Origin: Phototrophicales bacterium
GTDB taxonomy: Bacteria > Chloroflexota > Anaerolineae > Aggregatilineales > Phototrophicaceae
Reading direction: 5' to 3'
Length of the DNA: 25,387 nucleotides
Assembly (NCBI GenBank): GCA_002794515.1
Contig: PGTJ01000002.1
Span: forward strand, 1 to 25,387
The notes beneath the pieces are model-generated. The model searched no databases and had not been told where the DNA came from. It was given only the letters and a program-made list of their open reading frames with translations. How positions within the stretch are numbered: position 1 is the first letter of the stretch; every line of letters begins with the position of its first letter. This document shows positions 15,613-24,099 of this stretch, piece after piece. The translations under genes and the position numbers were made by a program.

Positions 15613-17082
15613 ATGTTATTCAGACGACTTTTTATCATCGGCATATTGATCATATTATCGGCATGTAGCAGTGATGCACCCACCGATACCACACCAGAAG
15701 CACAACCAACCCAGAATGTAACCAATGTATCAACCAGCCCAGCCGAGGATACAGAAGTGATGAGTGTTGCCGATGCCAACAGCGTTGCCGATTCCAACAG
15801 CGTTGCCGATTCCAACAACGTTGCCGATGCACAACTCATCGCATTTTATGCCGATATTCCATCATCGCGGGGTGAAGATGGCGCATTTATTTTGGGAAAT
15901 CCCGATGCGCCGATTACCATCATCGAATTTGCCGACTTTCTATGTCCACATTGCCAAACGTATCATGATACCATTAAGCAAATTATTGAGACGTATGTGG
16001 TGACGGGGCAGGTCAAAATTGAGTATCGCTTCTTTCCAATCATTGATGAAAACGCGTCTCCATTTTTGGCGGCACTAAATGAATGCGCCGACCAACAAGG
16101 TAAATTTTGGGCGACACATGCCATGTTATATGATTTGGCAAAAAATCGTGCGCTCGACCAAACTGTTATCACCACCGTTGCCGATCGGTTAGGCATGGAT
16201 GCGAATGCCCTAACAGCGTGTATGAGCGGTACAGGACCGTTTCAGTTTCAGATTGATTATGGCTATGGGCGTGAATTGTCGGTCAATGGCACACCTGCCG
16301 TACGGGTGCAAGTCGGCGATAATCCTGTTGGTGTTATCAAGATGGGTGATGCCGAATATGCACGCGGTGGGGTAGATTTAGATACCCTGACGGCATTTAT
16401 CACCAGTGATAATCCTGCGGATAATGTTGTTTTGGTCAATCGATTATTAGTTGATAATTTGCTGGTGGATGATAGCCTGACTAGCACGGATGAAAATTGT
16501 CAATTGCCGTGTTGGCGCGGGATTACCCCTGGCGAGACAACCCTCACCAGCGCCCAAGAAATTCTGGAAGCGGATGATACAATTGGCAATATCGAATTTC
16601 AACAGGCAGAAACGCGCTCTGGTTATGTGTTTTCACAAGTGGGGCGTGACCGTATTTGTTGCCAAGTGATTAGTGATGATGGCACAACAGTGAGCTTTAT
16701 CTCGTTACAATTCACATCAAATGTCACGCTTGGGCAGGTCATGGAACGGTATGGCGAACCCGCATTTTCTGATCCACAATTGGTCACGCGGGATCAAGCC
16801 TTGTTCACGCTGTTTTACCCAGATGTGCCGATGATTATTTACGTATTTGCAGGTTTACCCAGCGATGTTTTGAGCGAAGATAGTCCTGTTATCGGCATGG
16901 CATTGCCAACCCACGATATTATGGATATTTTCCTCTCTGCAGATGGATTGCCAACATGGAACGGATTTATATCATATGATGAGGCGGTCAATCTGATGTT
17001 GATTCCAGAAGCAACGCCAAGCATGGATGTCACATCAGAACCAGAAATGACCCCTATCTCCGAAACCACACAAACCCCGTAA
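15613..17082 (+). CDS. Lipoprotein with DsbA-like thioredoxin domain and an extra C-terminal domain
   Basis: The protein has 489 residues from ATG 15613 (AAAGGA 6-7 bases upstream). A short signal peptide ends in the lipobox LSAC, so Cys18 should be lipidated and the protein held outside the membrane. A low-complexity linker (19-75) contains four six-residue repeats, consensus SVADSN. A DsbA-like oxidoreductase domain follows (about 85-270), with active site Cys111-Pro-His-Cys114 in FADFLCPHC and the cis-Pro loop NGTPAV (Pro228). Residues 290-465 form a second domain starting NCQLPCWRGITPGETT, with Cys296, Cys300, Cys349 and Cys350. I recognise that CxLPCWxGITPG opening from Chloroflexota proteins of unknown function. 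The tail is rich in Thr, Pro and Glu. It is probably in an operon with the S9 peptidase. Thiol-disulfide activity is likely; the substrate is unknown. Confidence 0.85.
   Translation: MLFRRLFIIGILIILSACSSDAPTDTTPEAQPTQNVTNVSTSPAEDTEVMSVADANSVADSNSVADSNNVADAQLIAFYADIPSSRGEDGAFILGNPDAPITIIEFADFLCPHCQTYHDTIKQIIETYVVTGQVKIEYRFFPIIDENASPFLAALNECADQQGKFWATHAMLYDLAKNRALDQTVITTVADRLGMDANALTACMSGTGPFQFQIDYGYGRELSVNGTPAVRVQVGDNPVGVIKMGDAEYARGGVDLDTLTAFITSDNPADNVVLVNRLLVDNLLVDDSLTSTDENCQLPCWRGITPGETTLTSAQEILEADDTIGNIEFQQAETRSGYVFSQVGRDRICCQVISDDGTTVSFISLQFTSNVTLGQVMERYGEPAFSDPQLVTRDQALFTLFYPDVPMIIYVFAGLPSDVLSEDSPVIGMALPTHDIMDIFLSADGLPTWNGFISYDEAVNLMLIPEATPSMDVTSEPEMTPISETTQTP
15763..15834 (+). repeat. 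Four tandem 18-base repeats in the lipoprotein linker
   Basis: Four units in frame (15763-15780, 15781-15798, 15799-15816, 15817-15834) share the core GTTGCCGAT. The second and third are identical; the first and last diverge at their ends. They encode S/N-V-A-D-x-N/Q. Copy number could vary by slippage without breaking the frame, changing only linker length. Confidence 0.9.
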
Positions 17083-17099
17083 TCGATGAGATAATGAAG

Positions 17100-17131
17100 T
17101 ATATTAGGGTGCAAATACGCGCCCTAATATA
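17100..17131. terminator. Hairpin between the converging lipoprotein and hisE genes, probably a two-way terminator
   Basis: A 13-base stem (17100-17112 TATATTAGGGTGC with 17119-17131, one G-U pair) encloses the loop AAATAC. It sits in the 61-base gap between two converging genes, the position of a bidirectional terminator. Neither side has a real T run, so the stem alone must act or need help from Rho. Confidence 0.6.
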
Positions 17132-17143
17132 CCTGTGAATGGG

Positions 17144-17437
17144 CTACTTCTGATGCCTGCGCGTCAATTCTGCGCCCACATCATCTAATGAAATACCCAA
17201 TTGTGCCATGAGGACGAGTGTATGATAGAATAAATCGCTTAATTCGCCGATTTGTAAATCTCGCGTCTGACCCAACGCCGCTACAATCACCTCAACTGCC
17301 TCTTCACCAACTTTTTGGGCAATTTTATGTATCCCTTCATCAAACAACCGATTGGTATAACTGCCCACTTGTGGATTTTGCTTGCGGTCTAGGATGATTT
17401 TTTCCAATTGTTGAAGCATATCTGCCGACATTATCAT
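17144..17437 (-). CDS. hisE: Phosphoribosyl-ATP pyrophosphatase
   Basis: HisE removes pyrophosphate from phosphoribosyl-ATP, the second step of histidine synthesis. It has 97 residues and the all-alpha MazG-like fold. Diagnostic parts are [30 protein letters not shown], with the metal-binding Glu residues in EEAVE, and [15 protein letters not shown], with the conserved Asp. The ATG at 17437 overlaps the hisI stop as ATGA. It is encoded apart from hisI rather than fused. It is the last gene of the hisHAFIE unit, followed by a hairpin. Confidence 0.95.
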   Translation of the reverse strand: MIMSADMLQQLEKIILDRKQNPQVGSYTNRLFDEGIHKIAQKVGEEAVEVIVAALGQTRDLQIGELSDLFYHTLVLMAQLGISLDDVGAELTRRHQK

Positions 17438-17772
17438 TCCTGTGTCATGAATTCAGATAAATCACGATAAAAACACGATACCGCCCCTGTATGGCAAGCG
17501 GGTCCGTTGGGATTGACCAAGATGAGCAAGGTATCTTCATCACAATCGATGGCGATCGAGACGACTTTCTGTGTGTTGCCAGAAGTCGCGCCTTTATGCC
17601 ATAATACGCCTCTGCTCCTGCTCCAAAAGACGGTTTCGTTCGTTTCTAATGTCTTTTGCAACGACTCGGCATTCATGTATGCCAACATCAGCACCTGTTT
17701 GGTGGTGGCATCTTGCACAATGGCGGGTATTAGCCCCCGCTCGTCCCAGTTGATTTTATCGAGCGAAAGCAT
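17434..17772 (-). CDS. hisI: Phosphoribosyl-AMP cyclohydrolase
   Basis: HisI opens the adenine ring of phosphoribosyl-AMP, a zinc-dependent step. It has 112 residues. The signature [14 protein letters not shown] (29-42), [18 protein letters not shown] (49-66), the magnesium-binding aspartates in DCDEDT (76-81), and the zinc cysteines Cys77, Cys93 and Cys100 (ACHTGAVSC) are all present. The start at 17772 lies 17 bases inside hisF and is supported by GGGAGGGG (17784-17777) just upstream. It overlaps hisE by 4 bases. Confidence 0.95.
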   Translation of the reverse strand: MLSLDKINWDERGLIPAIVQDATTKQVLMLAYMNAESLQKTLETNETVFWSRSRGVLWHKGATSGNTQKVVSIAIDCDEDTLLILVNPNGPACHTGAVSCFYRDLSEFMTQE

Positions 17773-18544
17773 CTAACCCCTCCCAACCATTCAAACGGGT
17801 AATAACCCCTTGTGATTGTAGATAAGATTTAAGATCGGGTATGCGAATTTTATCGTAATGAAATAAAGATGCCGCCAATGCCGCATTTGCACCGCCGATG
17901 GTCAATGCCTGATAAAAATGTTCCATGTTGCCCGCACCACCAGATGCAATCACAGGGATTGATACGGCTTGGGTGATTGCCTGAAGCATGTCGAGATCGT
18001 AGCCGATTTGTGTGCCATCTCTGTCCATGCTGGTGAGCAGAATTTCGCCTGCACCCCGATCTTCGACTTCTTTCGCCCAAGCGACTGCCTCTTTATCTGT
18101 AGGGACACGCCCACCGTTGATGTGGACAATCCACTTGTCTTCTATCCGTTTGGGATCTATGGCAACAACAATGCACTGACTACCATATGCCCATGCACCA
18201 TCATTAATTAATTGCGGGTTGCGAATCGCCGCGCTGTTGATGCTCACCTTATCTGCGCCTGCTAGCAGAGTGGCACGAATATCATCAATAGTGCGGATTC
18301 CGCCCCCCACACAAAACGGGATGAAGATGTTATCTGCCACACGGCGCACCATGTCGAGAGTGGTATTGCGATTTTCGTGGCTGGCGGTGATGTCTAAAAA
18401 GACCAATTCATCCGCACCTGCCCGATCATAAACGACGGCTTGTTCTACGGGGTCGCCCGCATCTTTCAGATTGACGAAATTGACTCCCTTGACCACGCGC
18501 CCATCCAATACATCTAAACAGGGGATAATGCGTTTAGCCAACAT
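17756..18544 (-). CDS. hisF: Imidazole glycerol phosphate synthase, cyclase subunit
   Basis: HisF uses the ammonia delivered by HisH to turn PRFAR into IGP and AICAR. It is a TIM barrel of 262 residues. Both catalytic aspartates are present: Asp11 in [15 protein letters not shown] and Asp130 in VVVAIDPKR. Phosphate-binding loops are CVGGGIR and VIASGGAG. The start at 18544 is supported by GGAGGTGA (18558-18551) 6 bases upstream, which lies inside the end of hisA; hisF overlaps hisA by 11 bases. The by-product AICAR feeds purine synthesis, linking it to the pur operon of this window. Confidence 0.96.
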   Translation of the reverse strand: MLAKRIIPCLDVLDGRVVKGVNFVNLKDAGDPVEQAVVYDRAGADELVFLDITASHENRNTTLDMVRRVADNIFIPFCVGGGIRTIDDIRATLLAGADKVSINSAAIRNPQLINDGAWAYGSQCIVVAIDPKRIEDKWIVHINGGRVPTDKEAVAWAKEVEDRGAGEILLTSMDRDGTQIGYDLDMLQAITQAVSIPVIASGGAGNMEHFYQALTIGGANAALAASLFHYDKIRIPDLKSYLQSQGVITRLNGWEGLDAFAR

Positions 18545-19262
18545 TTTGTATCACCTCCAGCGCCTCTTGTAATGAGAAAATACCCTTATACAGTGCCATA
18601 CCGATGATAGCGCCACCAATCACCCCGACTTTTGCCAATTCGCGTAGGTTATTCAGGCTATTCACACCACCAGAGGCGATGACGCGCAAACCTGTTTGTG
18701 TGGCGAGGGCGATAGTATCGTCAAAATTGACCCCACCTAAATACCCATCTCGGCTAACATCGGTGAATAGGGCGTGGATAGCACCACGTTCTCGCATCAT
18801 ATGACCAAATTCAAATATGGTATATGGACTTTTTTCTTTCCAGCCGTGCGTCATGACGAATTGGTCGCGTCCATCAATCCCGACACAAATGGCATCTGCG
18901 CCGAATTGGGCGATTGCATCACGAATTACATCGGGCTGTTGCACGGCTAATGTGCCAATCACCACACGTTTTGCGCCTAATTTGAGGGCAGTTTCGACAT
19001 CATGTAGGCTACGGATACCCCCACCAAATTGAATTGATAATTCTGTTTGTGCGACTTGCGATAACACATCCAAATTGCTATTGGTATCGCCAAATGCACC
19101 ATCTAAATTAACCATGTGCAACCATGTCGCGCCAGCATCACGCCACTTTTGTGCAGTAGCGAGCGGATCGGTGCTGAATGTGGTTTGTGCATTGGGGTCG
19201 CCACCTTGTAAACGCACAACCTGACCACCGCGCAGGTCTATCGCGGGGTAAATAATCATCAT
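18534..19262 (-). CDS. hisA: ProFAR isomerase (HisA)
   Basis: HisA isomerises the aminoaldose ProFAR to the ketose PRFAR. It is a TIM barrel of 242 residues, homologous to HisF. Asp9 in [14 protein letters not shown] and Asp130 in CVGIDGRD are the acid/base pair. The phosphate loops are FGGGIRS and VIASGGVNS. Two consecutive ATG codons stand at 19262 and 19259; CGAGGAG 6 bases before 19262 favours the first. It follows hisH after 27 bases and overlaps hisF by 11. A PriA-like double function (also TrpF) cannot be excluded from sequence reading, but nothing points to it. Confidence 0.94.
   Translation of the reverse strand: MMIIYPAIDLRGGQVVRLQGGDPNAQTTFSTDPLATAQKWRDAGATWLHMVNLDGAFGDTNSNLDVLSQVAQTELSIQFGGGIRSLHDVETALKLGAKRVVIGTLAVQQPDVIRDAIAQFGADAICVGIDGRDQFVMTHGWKEKSPYTIFEFGHMMRERGAIHALFTDVSRDGYLGGVNFDDTIALATQTGLRVIASGGVNSLNNLRELAKVGVIGGAIIGMALYKGIFSLQEALEVIQNVG
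18551..18558 (-). promoter_or_regulatory. Consensus ribosome binding site of hisF
   Basis: GGAGGTGA on the minus strand, 6 bases before the ATG at 18544 and inside the hisA coding end, is a near-perfect match to the 16S rRNA tail. Confidence 0.75.
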
Positions 19263-19289
19263 ATATTGCTCCTCGTATATCGTCTGTTA

Positions 19290-19910
19290 TCAGACGGTTG
19301 CTGTCAACTTCAAGAAATTGCTCAGAATACGTAAACCAGTCGATTGGCTCTTTTCTGGATGGAATTGCACAGCATAGATGTTATTTCGTTGTACACCTGC
19401 ACAGAATGATATGCCATAATCGGCGGTGATGAGCGTATCTTCACGATTTTGTGGGACACAATAATAACTATGCACAAAATAGGCATAATTTGTATCAGAT
19501 AAATCTGTCACAAGAGGTGACTGGCGGGTCAAAGTCAACTGATTCCACCCCATATGAGGCACTTTTAGCCCCATATCGTTGGGAAAACGGGTGACATACC
19601 CTTCCAAAATGCCTAAGCCCTGATGCGATCCCATTTCGTCACTGTGTTCAAATAAAAATTGCATCCCCAAACAGATTCCCAAATAAGGAATGCCTCGCGC
19701 AATGGCATCTTTAAGTGGCGAAACTAAATCCTGCTTATGCAATTGTTCCATGCCTGCGCCGAATGCGCCCACACCTGGCAGGATGATTTGATGGGCATCA
19801 TGTAGGTCGCTGGGATGATGTACCAGCTTCACATGCTCTGTTCCCAGATAACGGAGGGCATGAAGAACACTACGCAAATTGCCTGCACCATAATCGATCA
19901 CGGCTAACAT
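19290..19910 (-). CDS. hisH: Imidazole glycerol phosphate synthase, glutamine amidotransferase subunit
   Basis: HisH hydrolyses glutamine and channels ammonia to HisF. From ATG 19910 it has 206 residues, the usual size, starting MLAVIDYGAGNLRSV. The triad is Cys80 (YLGICLGMQFLF), His184 and Glu186 (QFHPEKSQ). The frame is open upstream to 20051, but that stretch is the promoter region and has no family likeness. AAAGGA precedes the ATG by 12 bases, rather far. It is the first gene of the hisHAFIE unit, divergent from the SAM hydrolase gene. Confidence 0.95.
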   Translation of the reverse strand: MLAVIDYGAGNLRSVLHALRYLGTEHVKLVHHPSDLHDAHQIILPGVGAFGAGMEQLHKQDLVSPLKDAIARGIPYLGICLGMQFLFEHSDEMGSHQGLGILEGYVTRFPNDMGLKVPHMGWNQLTLTRQSPLVTDLSDTNYAYFVHSYYCVPQNREDTLITADYGISFCAGVQRNNIYAVQFHPEKSQSTGLRILSNFLKLTATV

Positions 19911-19952
19911 GGGGTTCAAAAATCCTTTCGTGGCATAGTAACGATGGGCATG

Positions 19953-19995
19953 AGTATAGCAAGGGCATGATATGTAGGCTAGGGTGATAGCGCAA
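19953..19995 (-). promoter_or_regulatory. Probable promoter region of hisHAFIE
   Basis: Two overlapping candidates stand on the minus strand. One is TTGCGC (19995-19990), a 17-base spacer and TATCAT (19972-19967). The other is an extended -10, TGCTATACT (19961-19953), with no good -35. Either gives a leader of about 35-50 bases. No leader peptide with a His run is visible, so classical attenuation is unlikely. Confidence 0.45.
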
Positions 19996-20051
19996 AATGC
20001 GTTAAAATGGTTAAGGCATATTATCATTTTTTGGGAAGGCGTATATAACAA

Positions 20052-20915
20052 ATGTCAAAAACAATTGCGCTCCTCACCGATTTTGGAACAGAAGATATTT
20101 ACGATGGTGTGATGAAAGGTGTTATTAAGAGCATCAGCCCCAATGCCACCTTGATAGACATCACACATTCGATTGCCCCGCAACATGTCCGACAAGCCGC
20201 CTTTGCATTGCTGAATAGTTATCGATATTTCCCCAACGGCACAATTTTTATGGTCGTGGTCGATCCTGGTGTCGGCACTGCACGATTGCCCATAGCCGTC
20301 CAAGCGGGGAATTATATCTTTGTCGCGCCCGATAATGGGGTATTGGCATATGCACTATCTAATTTTCCCAATAAACGAGTCTACGAAATCGCCAATACCG
20401 AATATCGCCTGCCAATTGTCAGCAATACCTTTCATGGGCGCGATATATTCTCGCCCGCAGTGGCGCACCTCGCCAATGGTGTGCCGATAGAGAAACTCGG
20501 TCCAGAATTAGCCGATGTTATCCAATTGCCTATGCCCGAATTGACTGTCCAAGAGGATCAAATTGATGGCGAAGTGATGCACATCGACCGTTTTGGCAAT
20601 ATTATCACCAGTATTGGCGAATTGCATTGGATAGAGACCAATCGGTTAGTGCTTAGCCCAATATTTGGCGATGTCAAGTCGAATGTGCCGATTGAATCAT
20701 CTCATGCTCGTATCACGGTGAACGATACCGAAATTTTTGGCATTCGGGTTTCGTATGCTGAATCGGTGCGGGGTGATTTATTGGCATTGGTCGGCAGTTC
20801 ATCCTATTTAGAAATTGCCGTGAATCAGGGCAATGCCGCGCAACGCTTGAATGTATCGGTTGGTGATAGGGTGCAGATCAGCCTAGGAGAATTCGATGCA
20901 ACAGTTCGTAATTGA
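20052..20915 (+). CDS. SAM hydrolase / SAM hydroxide adenosyltransferase (DUF62 family)
   Basis: Members of this family cleave S-adenosylmethionine to adenosine and methionine using a water-derived hydroxide, and relatives include the SAM halogenases. It has 287 residues. Family motifs are LLTDFGTEDIYDGVMKG (Asp10), IDITHSI, VVDPGVGT (Asp71), VAPDNGVL and FHGRDIFSPAVAHLA. Asp71, Arg78 and His128 match the Asp-Arg-His trio used to activate water in characterised hydrolases, which argues against a halogenase. The C-terminal half (about 175-287) is the smaller beta-barrel domain with DRFGNIITSI. The last 20 bases overlap murA, so the two are coupled. Its physiological role is not settled in the family. 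Confidence 0.92.
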   Translation: MSKTIALLTDFGTEDIYDGVMKGVIKSISPNATLIDITHSIAPQHVRQAAFALLNSYRYFPNGTIFMVVVDPGVGTARLPIAVQAGNYIFVAPDNGVLAYALSNFPNKRVYEIANTEYRLPIVSNTFHGRDIFSPAVAHLANGVPIEKLGPELADVIQLPMPELTVQEDQIDGEVMHIDRFGNIITSIGELHWIETNRLVLSPIFGDVKSNVPIESSHARITVNDTEIFGIRVSYAESVRGDLLALVGSSSYLEIAVNQGNAAQRLNVSVGDRVQISLGEFDATVRN

Positions 20916-22230
20916 GGGCGGGCATCCACTGAAAGGGGAGGTGACCCCTGGTGGCAATAAAAATGCCATTACCAAAATGCTCCCTGCTTGCTTATTGACA
21001 GATGAGCCTGTGATTTTGCGAAATGTCCCCAAAATCAGCGATGTGTTGGTGGCGATTGAGATTATGCAAGCTATTGGCGCAGAGGTGACTTGGTTGGATG
21101 ATAAAACGGTGCAAGTCCATGCGAAAAATATCTATACAGGAGTTATCCCGCGTGATTTAGCCCAGAAGACCCGCGCCAGTTTTGTGTTTTCGGGGGCATT
21201 ATTAGGGCGTTTGGGCAATATAACCATACCCGCTCCTGGTGGTGATGTGATTGGTGAACGTCGGCTCGATACACACATCATCGGCTTCAAAAAATTGGGC
21301 TGTGAAGTGCAATTCGACCGAGGTATCTTCACCATGAAGGTGGATAAATTGAGAGGGGCGGATATTCTGCTCCCAGAAGCCAGCGTAACCGCCACCGAGA
21401 ATTTGATTATGGTAGCTGTACTGGCACAAGGCACAACAATTCTACGGAATGTTGCCAGCGAACCACATGTGCAAGATTTATGTCAGATGTTAGTCAACAT
21501 GGGGGCGAAAATTGACGGCATCGGCTCGAATCGGCTCACAATTGAAGGTGTAGATAAATTATATGGTACAGAAGCCCGTGTCGGTGCAGATTTCATGGAA
21601 GTGGGTAGTTATATCGGGGCGGCAGTGGTCACTGGTGGCACAATTCGCATCCGTGAAGCAGATCCGCATCATTTGGATATGACGGCATTGGTCTTTGGGC
21701 GCTTGGGGGTGACATGGGATGTTGAGGGGAATGACATTATCGTCCCGCCCAATCAACATCTCACCGTACAAACAGATATTGGTGGACGTATGCCGATTAT
21801 CAAAGCGCAACCATGGCCAGGCTTTCCACCAGATTTGATGAGCATCGCGTTGGTGATTGCCACACAGAGCGCAGGATCGGTAATTTTTCATGATTGGATG
21901 TACGAAAGTCGCTTTTTTTTCACCGATAAATTGGTGCGTATGGGTGCACGCATCACCCTGTGCGACCCGCATCGTGTGTTAGTACAAGGACCAATTGCCT
22001 TCAAGGGAGTGCCGAATATCACCAGCCCCGATATTCGGGCGGGGATGGCATTGGTCTTGGCGGCATTGGCGGCAAAAGGCGAGACGCGCATCTCGAATAT
22101 TGGGCAGATTGATCGGGGTTATGAACGTGCCGAGCAAAAATTGGTGGCGATGGGCGCTCATATTCGCCGTGTGAATTTAGATAAATATGAAACTGTTGAA
22201 ATCGAACCACTCAAAATCGATGCTGTGTAA
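20896..22230 (+). CDS. murA: UDP-N-acetylglucosamine 1-carboxyvinyltransferase
   Basis: MurA transfers enolpyruvate from PEP to UDP-GlcNAc, the first committed step of peptidoglycan synthesis. It has 444 residues, slightly longer than the E. coli enzyme (about 420). The N-terminal EGGHPLKGEVTPGGNKNA includes Lys22, and RASFVFSGALLGRLG and the RRLDTHI segment are family landmarks. In the flexible active-site loop the usual PGGC is PGGD: Asp117 replaces the Cys that fosfomycin alkylates. Asp forms are active and fosfomycin-insensitive in other bacteria. TAGGAG lies before the ATG at 20896, inside the SAM hydrolase gene. The stop abuts the selB stop on the other strand. The closely related AroA is excluded by the MurA-type motifs. 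Confidence 0.93.
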   Translation: MQQFVIEGGHPLKGEVTPGGNKNAITKMLPACLLTDEPVILRNVPKISDVLVAIEIMQAIGAEVTWLDDKTVQVHAKNIYTGVIPRDLAQKTRASFVFSGALLGRLGNITIPAPGGDVIGERRLDTHIIGFKKLGCEVQFDRGIFTMKVDKLRGADILLPEASVTATENLIMVAVLAQGTTILRNVASEPHVQDLCQMLVNMGAKIDGIGSNRLTIEGVDKLYGTEARVGADFMEVGSYIGAAVVTGGTIRIREADPHHLDMTALVFGRLGVTWDVEGNDIIVPPNQHLTVQTDIGGRMPIIKAQPWPGFPPDLMSIALVIATQSAGSVIFHDWMYESRFFFTDKLVRMGARITLCDPHRVLVQGPIAFKGVPNITSPDIRAGMALVLAALAAKGETRISNIGQIDRGYERAEQKLVAMGAHIRRVNLDKYETVEIEPLKIDAV

Positions 22231-24099
22231 TTAGGCGTTATCACCCCGCACACGAACATCGCCGACACGCTTAGTATATCCAAGTGTGTCGGTATACTCA
22301 AAAAATGGGATGATATATTTACGTGTGGTATTGAATTTTTCGCGCAACATACCCACATCCACCTGACCATTTTTTTCGATCAATTCTAATGCCCCATCGA
22401 GCAATGCCACAAATGCGTTTTTGGTGAAGATAATATCTTTGTTGACGGCGATAATTTCGCCTATATCTGTTAATGCCTGCACCAATGGCGCGCCAATCAT
22501 ATCGATTGCCTCGGAGATCGTTGGTGGATTGAACTGATTTTCATCCATCACACGGAGTAACTGTTGGATTAATTTTTCTTGGGCATCGGTGAAAGTGATG
22601 GTGTGATTATTGGTGTGGATAATGGTATCCGTCACGATGATATTGGGTGCTTGTGTCAACAGATAGGTGAACAGGGGCTGTTTAATCCCCAATCGACTGC
22701 GTAATTCTTCGCGTAAAATCCCCGCCCGCAGTGGATTTGCTTGTTGGAAATCGGCGATGATGCTCAACATTTTGTTCATCAGGGTGTTGATGCTTTTCAT
22801 CGATAAAAATTGGTCATGGGCAATTTGCACAATGAGATGCTCATCTATTGCCTGTTGTAATATCATCTCAAAATCAACCGGATTTAAGCCACTGGCATGA
22901 TATAACGCCGATTTTTTGATGGGATCGGGCTTTTCTGCGAACTGAGCGAGGCGTTCTTGCGGTGTACCGCGCATTTGCGCTTCGAGTTGTTGGATGATAG
23001 CGGGCTGGAATCTTTTCCATCGGCGAACAGGATGTGGGTTGATGATGACCCCGCCACCAATCGTTTGTGGTGGAGATGGATAGCGTAAAATAAACCGATC
23101 CCCTTGTGTCACGGCAATCAATGTTTGGAATTCGATTTGTATCCAACCCTCTGCGCCACTATTTAGTTGTTCATCATTTAATAGGCGCACAATGCCGAGC
23201 GCTTCATCTGTCCCACAAAAAAATTTGATTTGGGCATTATGTTTCAGTGGGCGCTCGATATCCAATAAATAGCGAAAATGTGCATCTATTCGTTGGGTAG
23301 GAGAGAGGCGATTAGGGATGGTCAATGTTTCGCCCCGCCGTATGGCGTTTTTTTCGATGCCCGATATGTTCACCGCCGTGCGACTGCCGACATGCGCTAC
23401 ATCGACTGCTTGATTATAACTATGTAAGCCTCGAATTTTGCCACGCAAACCACTGGGTTGTAATTCAATTTCATCACCTAGCTTGAGCGGTGCGCCCGAT
23501 AATGTGCCTGTGACGACTGTACCAAATCCGCTCAGGGTAAATACGCGGTCTATCGGCAAACGGGGGAATTTATCTTCTGGACGGGGTGGTAATGATGTTA
23601 ATAAATCGATTATTGCCGATTTTAATCTATCCATGCCCATGCCTGTATGGGCAGAGACGCGAATGATTGGCGCATGGGCTAAAACGGTGTTTTGCATTGC
23701 TTCGCCAATTTCTGTTTCGACCAGATCCAACCAATCGGGGTCATCTACCATATCGCATTTGGTCATGACGATGATGCCCGATGGGATGTGTAATAAATCC
23801 ACAATTGCCAAATGTTCGCGTGTTTGGGGCATAATCCCTTCATCGGCGGCGATGACGAATAACACGGCATCAATACCACCAATACCCGCCAACATATTTT
23901 CGATGAAATCTCGATGACCAGGGACATCGACCAAACCGACCATCTCGCCAGATGGTGCAGAAAACCAAGCGAAACCCAAATCAATGGTCATTTCGCGCCG
24001 TTTTTCTTCGATAAGGCGATCGGGGTCTATCCCCGTCAGGGCGCGTACCAATGTGGATTTGCCGTGGTCGACATGCCCCGCCGTGCCGATTACCCTCAT
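22231..24099 (-). CDS. selB: Selenocysteine-specific elongation factor SelB
   Basis: SelB brings selenocysteyl-tRNA to UGA codons marked by a SECIS hairpin. It has 622 residues. The GTPase domain has the P-loop GHVDHGKST (8-16), the switch-I-like KRREMTIDLGFAWF, which sets SelB apart from EF-Tu, DVPGH (58-62) and TKCD (113-116, in place of NKxD). EF-Tu-like domains 2 and 3 follow to about 350, then the winged-helix repeats (about 370-622) that bind the SECIS. Its presence implies that the genome makes selenoproteins; selA, selC, selD or a selenoprotein gene are not in this window. The start overlaps the upstream coiled-coil gene as ATGA, and the stop touches the murA stop with no spacer. Confidence 0.95.
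   Translation of the reverse strand: MRVIGTAGHVDHGKSTLVRALTGIDPDRLIEEKRREMTIDLGFAWFSAPSGEMVGLVDVPGHRDFIENMLAGIGGIDAVLFVIAADEGIMPQTREHLAIVDLLHIPSGIIVMTKCDMVDDPDWLDLVETEIGEAMQNTVLAHAPIIRVSAHTGMGMDRLKSAIIDLLTSLPPRPEDKFPRLPIDRVFTLSGFGTVVTGTLSGAPLKLGDEIELQPSGLRGKIRGLHSYNQAVDVAHVGSRTAVNISGIEKNAIRRGETLTIPNRLSPTQRIDAHFRYLLDIERPLKHNAQIKFFCGTDEALGIVRLLNDEQLNSGAEGWIQIEFQTLIAVTQGDRFILRYPSPPQTIGGGVIINPHPVRRWKRFQPAIIQQLEAQMRGTPQERLAQFAEKPDPIKKSALYHASGLNPVDFEMILQQAIDEHLIVQIAHDQFLSMKSINTLMNKMLSIIADFQQANPLRAGILREELRSRLGIKQPLFTYLLTQAPNIIVTDTIIHTNNHTITFTDAQEKLIQQLLRVMDENQFNPPTISEAIDMIGAPLVQALTDIGEIIAVNKDIIFTKNAFVALLDGALELIEKNGQVDVGMLREKFNTTRKYIIPFFEYTDTLGYTKRVGDVRVRGDNA

Noticed and set aside
15763..15834. Short CRISPR-like array
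   Set aside because: The units are contiguous 18-mers without spacers and are in frame within a lipoprotein gene.
19911..20051. Extension of hisH upstream to 20051, or a small separate peptide
   Set aside because: The stretch is the divergent promoter region, and the translated residues are unlike HisH, which starts cleanly at MLAVIDYGAG.
20052..20915. SAM-dependent halogenase (fluorinase/chlorinase) instead of a hydrolase
   Set aside because: The Asp71-Arg78-His128 trio typical of the water-using hydrolases is present.
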